Assembly: GCA_003242685.1 (NCBI GenBank) | Contig: QGVD01000107.1 | Location: 1 to 8,138 of the forward strand | Origin: Pseudomonadota bacterium | Lineage (GTDB): Bacteria > Pseudomonadota > Gammaproteobacteria > Steroidobacterales > Steroidobacteraceae | Direction of reading: 5' to 3' | DNA length: 8,138 bases | Shown here: positions 6,476 through 8,138 of the stretch, piece after piece | Position numbering within the stretch: the stretch's first letter is position 1 | Layout: each line of letters starts with the position of its first letter | Position numbers and translations under genes: made by a program | The notes under the pieces: generated by a model | Database searches by the model: none | What the model was told of the DNA's origin: nothing | The model's input: only the letters and a program-made list of their open reading frames with translations

Positions 6476-8138
6476 AAGCGCATAGCGTCATTCCTCTCAT
6501 CGTCGGCATGACAGGGCATCGCGATCTCGTCGAATCCGAAGTGCCGGCTCTGCGTCAGCGGGTGCGCGACTTCTTCGAGAAGCTGCGCCTGCTGGTGCCG
6601 AACACACCGATCGTCGTGGCGTCGCAGCTCGCCGAAGGCGCGGACCTCCTGGTCGCGGAGGAAGCGGACGCCCTCGGACTCGAGCTCGTGTGCCTGCTGC
6701 CGATGCCCCTGCAGACGTATCGAGCCGAGTTCACGACCGCGGCGAGCCTGGAGAGGTTCGACGCACTGTATGCCCGCTCGCGGGTGATCCGGGTACCCGC
6801 CGGATGCGGCGAAACCGGGGAAGCGCTGGACGAGCGCGACCGGCAGTACGCAGCGGCGGGGCGTCTGCTCGCGCGTCACTGCTACATTCTCCTCGCGCTG
6901 TGGGACGGAAAGCCCATGACGGCGCCCGGGGGCACCGCCGCGGTCGTGGCATACCGGATGGCAACGGGAGACCGCCCTCGACGGCGCACCGAAACACCGA
7001 ACTCGCTGCTCGCTCAGCACGACAACACGCTCACCTACCACATCGTCGCTTCGCGGGTACGCGACCACGGCGACGAGCATCCCGTGCACCGGGCACTCTC
7101 GGCAGGATATCTGCATGGAGTCGCCGGCGGTCCTTCCGTCCTGGAACCCGTGATGCCGCAACAGCACCGCCGAGTGCTCGCACGGACGGATGAATTCAAC
7201 GCCGACGCGCGCCGTCACTGCCCGCCGCAGGGTGAACCGAGCGGCGCGTCTGTAGGGAGACCTGCGGGTGCTCCGGAATCCGTGCAGCGCTGTGCGCGGC
7301 TCGTGAACGCGGCCGATCTGCTCGCGCGGCATTTCCGGCAGAACATGCAGCGCGCGGTCGCGCTCACCTACTTTTCGGGGGCCGTCCTCGGCGCCGCGTT
7401 CGTCGTGTATTCCAAGGCGCCCGCGCAGTTCTGGTATCTCATCTACGTCTTCCTCGGTTTCGCATTGCTCGGCATCGGCACGAGTCACTTCGCCGAGCGG
7501 CGGCACTGGCATCGCAAGCACCTGGAGTACCGTGCGCTCGCCGAGGGTCTGCGCGTGCAGTTCTACTGGCGCCTCGCCGGCGTGCAGGACGAAGGGCGTC
7601 TGCACACCGGCGACGAGAGTTTCCTGCGCTATCAGGATGCGGACCTGGAGTGGATCCGCAACGGACTGAGGGCGGCGGACCTGGAGCTGCTCGAGATCGC
7701 GCCGGACGGCCTGCCCGGAGGCATCGGACTTGCCATCGAGCGGTGGGTCGGTGTGCTCGACACCGAGGCGGCGCGCGGCGGCGGTCAGCTCGCGTACTAC
7801 TGGCGGACGGTGACGCGCAAGCGGCGCGTGGTGCACGGCGCGGAGCTCGTCGGCCGGGCCACGCTCGTCGCGGGCCTCTGCGCCGCGCTCGTGCTCTGTT
7901 TCTCGCCGCTCATCGGACTCGCGCGCATGCAGCTCCCGCTCGTGATCATGATGGGGCTGCTGCCGCTCGCGTCCGGGATACTTGAAGCCTACGTGCAGAA
8001 GTCCGCGGACCGCGAGCTCGCGAGACAGTACGCCTACATGTACCGACTGTTCGATGAGGCACGGCCACGGCTCGCCAATGAGGAGGCGAAGAAGGACAAA
8101 CGACCAGGAGACAAACGACACGACCGGGCCGCTCTGGG
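6472..8138 (+). CDS. SLOG domain fused to four-helix SLATT/DUF4231-like membrane protein (3' end outside window)
   Basis: The frame is open for 555 codons from GTG 6472 to the window edge, with no stop. The start overlaps the STAND stop as GTGA and has the SD GAGG five bases upstream, so translation is probably coupled. Residues 6 to ~165 form a SLOG (DprA/LOG superfamily) Rossmann domain: IVGMTGHRD (10-18), SQLAEGADLLVAEEA (51-65), LLPMP, and ILLALWDGK (139-147) followed by PGGTAAVV (152-159). The PGGxGTxxE enzyme motif of LOG hydrolases is absent, so ligand sensing is more likely than catalysis. Helices follow at about 295-313 and 320-338, then the polar motif WHRKHLEYRALAEGLR (346-361), a long soluble stretch, and helices at about 462-483 and 488-505. 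This matches SLATT/DUF4231-type predicted pore-forming regions. SLOG-SLATT pairs were described computationally as nucleotide-signal-controlled effectors. The role here, membrane disruption upon a signal from the STAND partner, is inference. Confidence 0.82.
   Translation, partial: MKAHSVIPLIVGMTGHRDLVESEVPALRQRVRDFFEKLRLLVPNTPIVVASQLAEGADLLVAEEADALGLELVCLLPMPLQTYRAEFTTAASLERFDALYARSRVIRVPAGCGETGEALDERDRQYAAAGRLLARHCYILLALWDGKPMTAPGGTAAVVAYRMATGDRPRRRTETPNSLLAQHDNTLTYHIVASRVRDHGDEHPVHRALSAGYLHGVAGGPSVLEPVMPQQHRRVLARTDEFNADARRHCPPQGEPSGASVGRPAGAPESVQRCARLVNAADLLARHFRQNMQRAVALTYFSGAVLGAAFVVYSKAPAQFWYLIYVFLGFALLGIGTSHFAERRHWHRKHLEYRALAEGLRVQFYWRLAGVQDEGRLHTGDESFLRYQDADLEWIRNGLRAADLELLEIAPDGLPGGIGLAIERWVGVLDTEAARGGGQLAYYWRTVTRKRRVVHGAELVGRATLVAGLCAALVLCFSPLIGLARMQLPLVIMMGLLPLASGILEAYVQKSADRELARQYAYMYRLFDEARPRLANEEAKKDKRPGDKRHDRAAL

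Noticed and set aside
6433..8121. 562-codon open frame on the minus strand opposite the SLOG gene
   Set aside because: The + strand frame from 6472 encodes clear SLOG motifs and four membrane helices. The antisense product has low-complexity Arg-rich composition and no domains.
1..8138. CRISPR arrays, tRNA/rRNA genes, insertion sequences or attachment-site repeats
   Set aside because: No direct repeats with regular spacers, tRNA-like cloverleafs, transposase motifs or terminal inverted repeats were seen on reading the window.

Overview
The window is GC-rich (roughly two thirds G+C by eye). It carries a TonB-dependent outer-membrane receptor and a PEP-CTERM (exosortase-sorted) protein, which points to a Gram-negative bacterium, most likely a proteobacterium. 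A gammaproteobacterium fits the domain styles, but the species cannot be named from sequence alone. All genes read on the + strand; the very long antisense open frames are codon-bias shadows.

Layout. (1) Bases 1-1773: the last part of a TonB-dependent receptor, followed after one base by a four-helix PepSY_TM protein. Together they look like the end of an iron/siderophore uptake operon. (2) Bases 1774-2074: a lower-GC intergenic region with a coherent sigma-54 control architecture. It has a 6-bp dyad (1938-1962, possible activator site), an IHF-like site (1981-1993) and a GG-N10-GC sigma-54 core (2011-2026), followed by an SD and a GTG start at 2075. (3) Bases 2075-2920: a secreted PEP-CTERM protein with a nidogen-like region, followed by a hairpin without a T-tract (2933-2952). 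(4) Bases 3044-8138: a two-gene operon with a possible sigma-70 promoter (2970-2998). The first gene encodes a ~1143-residue protein: TIR-like/DUF4062-type domain, nSTAND1-type NTPase, one membrane helix and a TPR array. The second overlaps it by four bases (GTGA) and encodes a SLOG sensor domain fused to a four-helix SLATT/DUF4231-like membrane region. It runs off the end of the window.

How the parts may work together. The operon in (4) is the most interesting part. It pairs a STAND-type threat-sensing or scaffold ATPase with a protein joining a predicted nucleotide-ligand-binding SLOG domain to predicted pore-forming helices. By analogy with described conflict systems (STAND NTPases; SLOG-SLATT modules), it is a plausible anti-phage or abortive-infection cassette in which the STAND protein detects a signal and the SLOG-SLATT protein disrupts the membrane. 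That role is inference; only the domain architecture and the operon arrangement are visible here.
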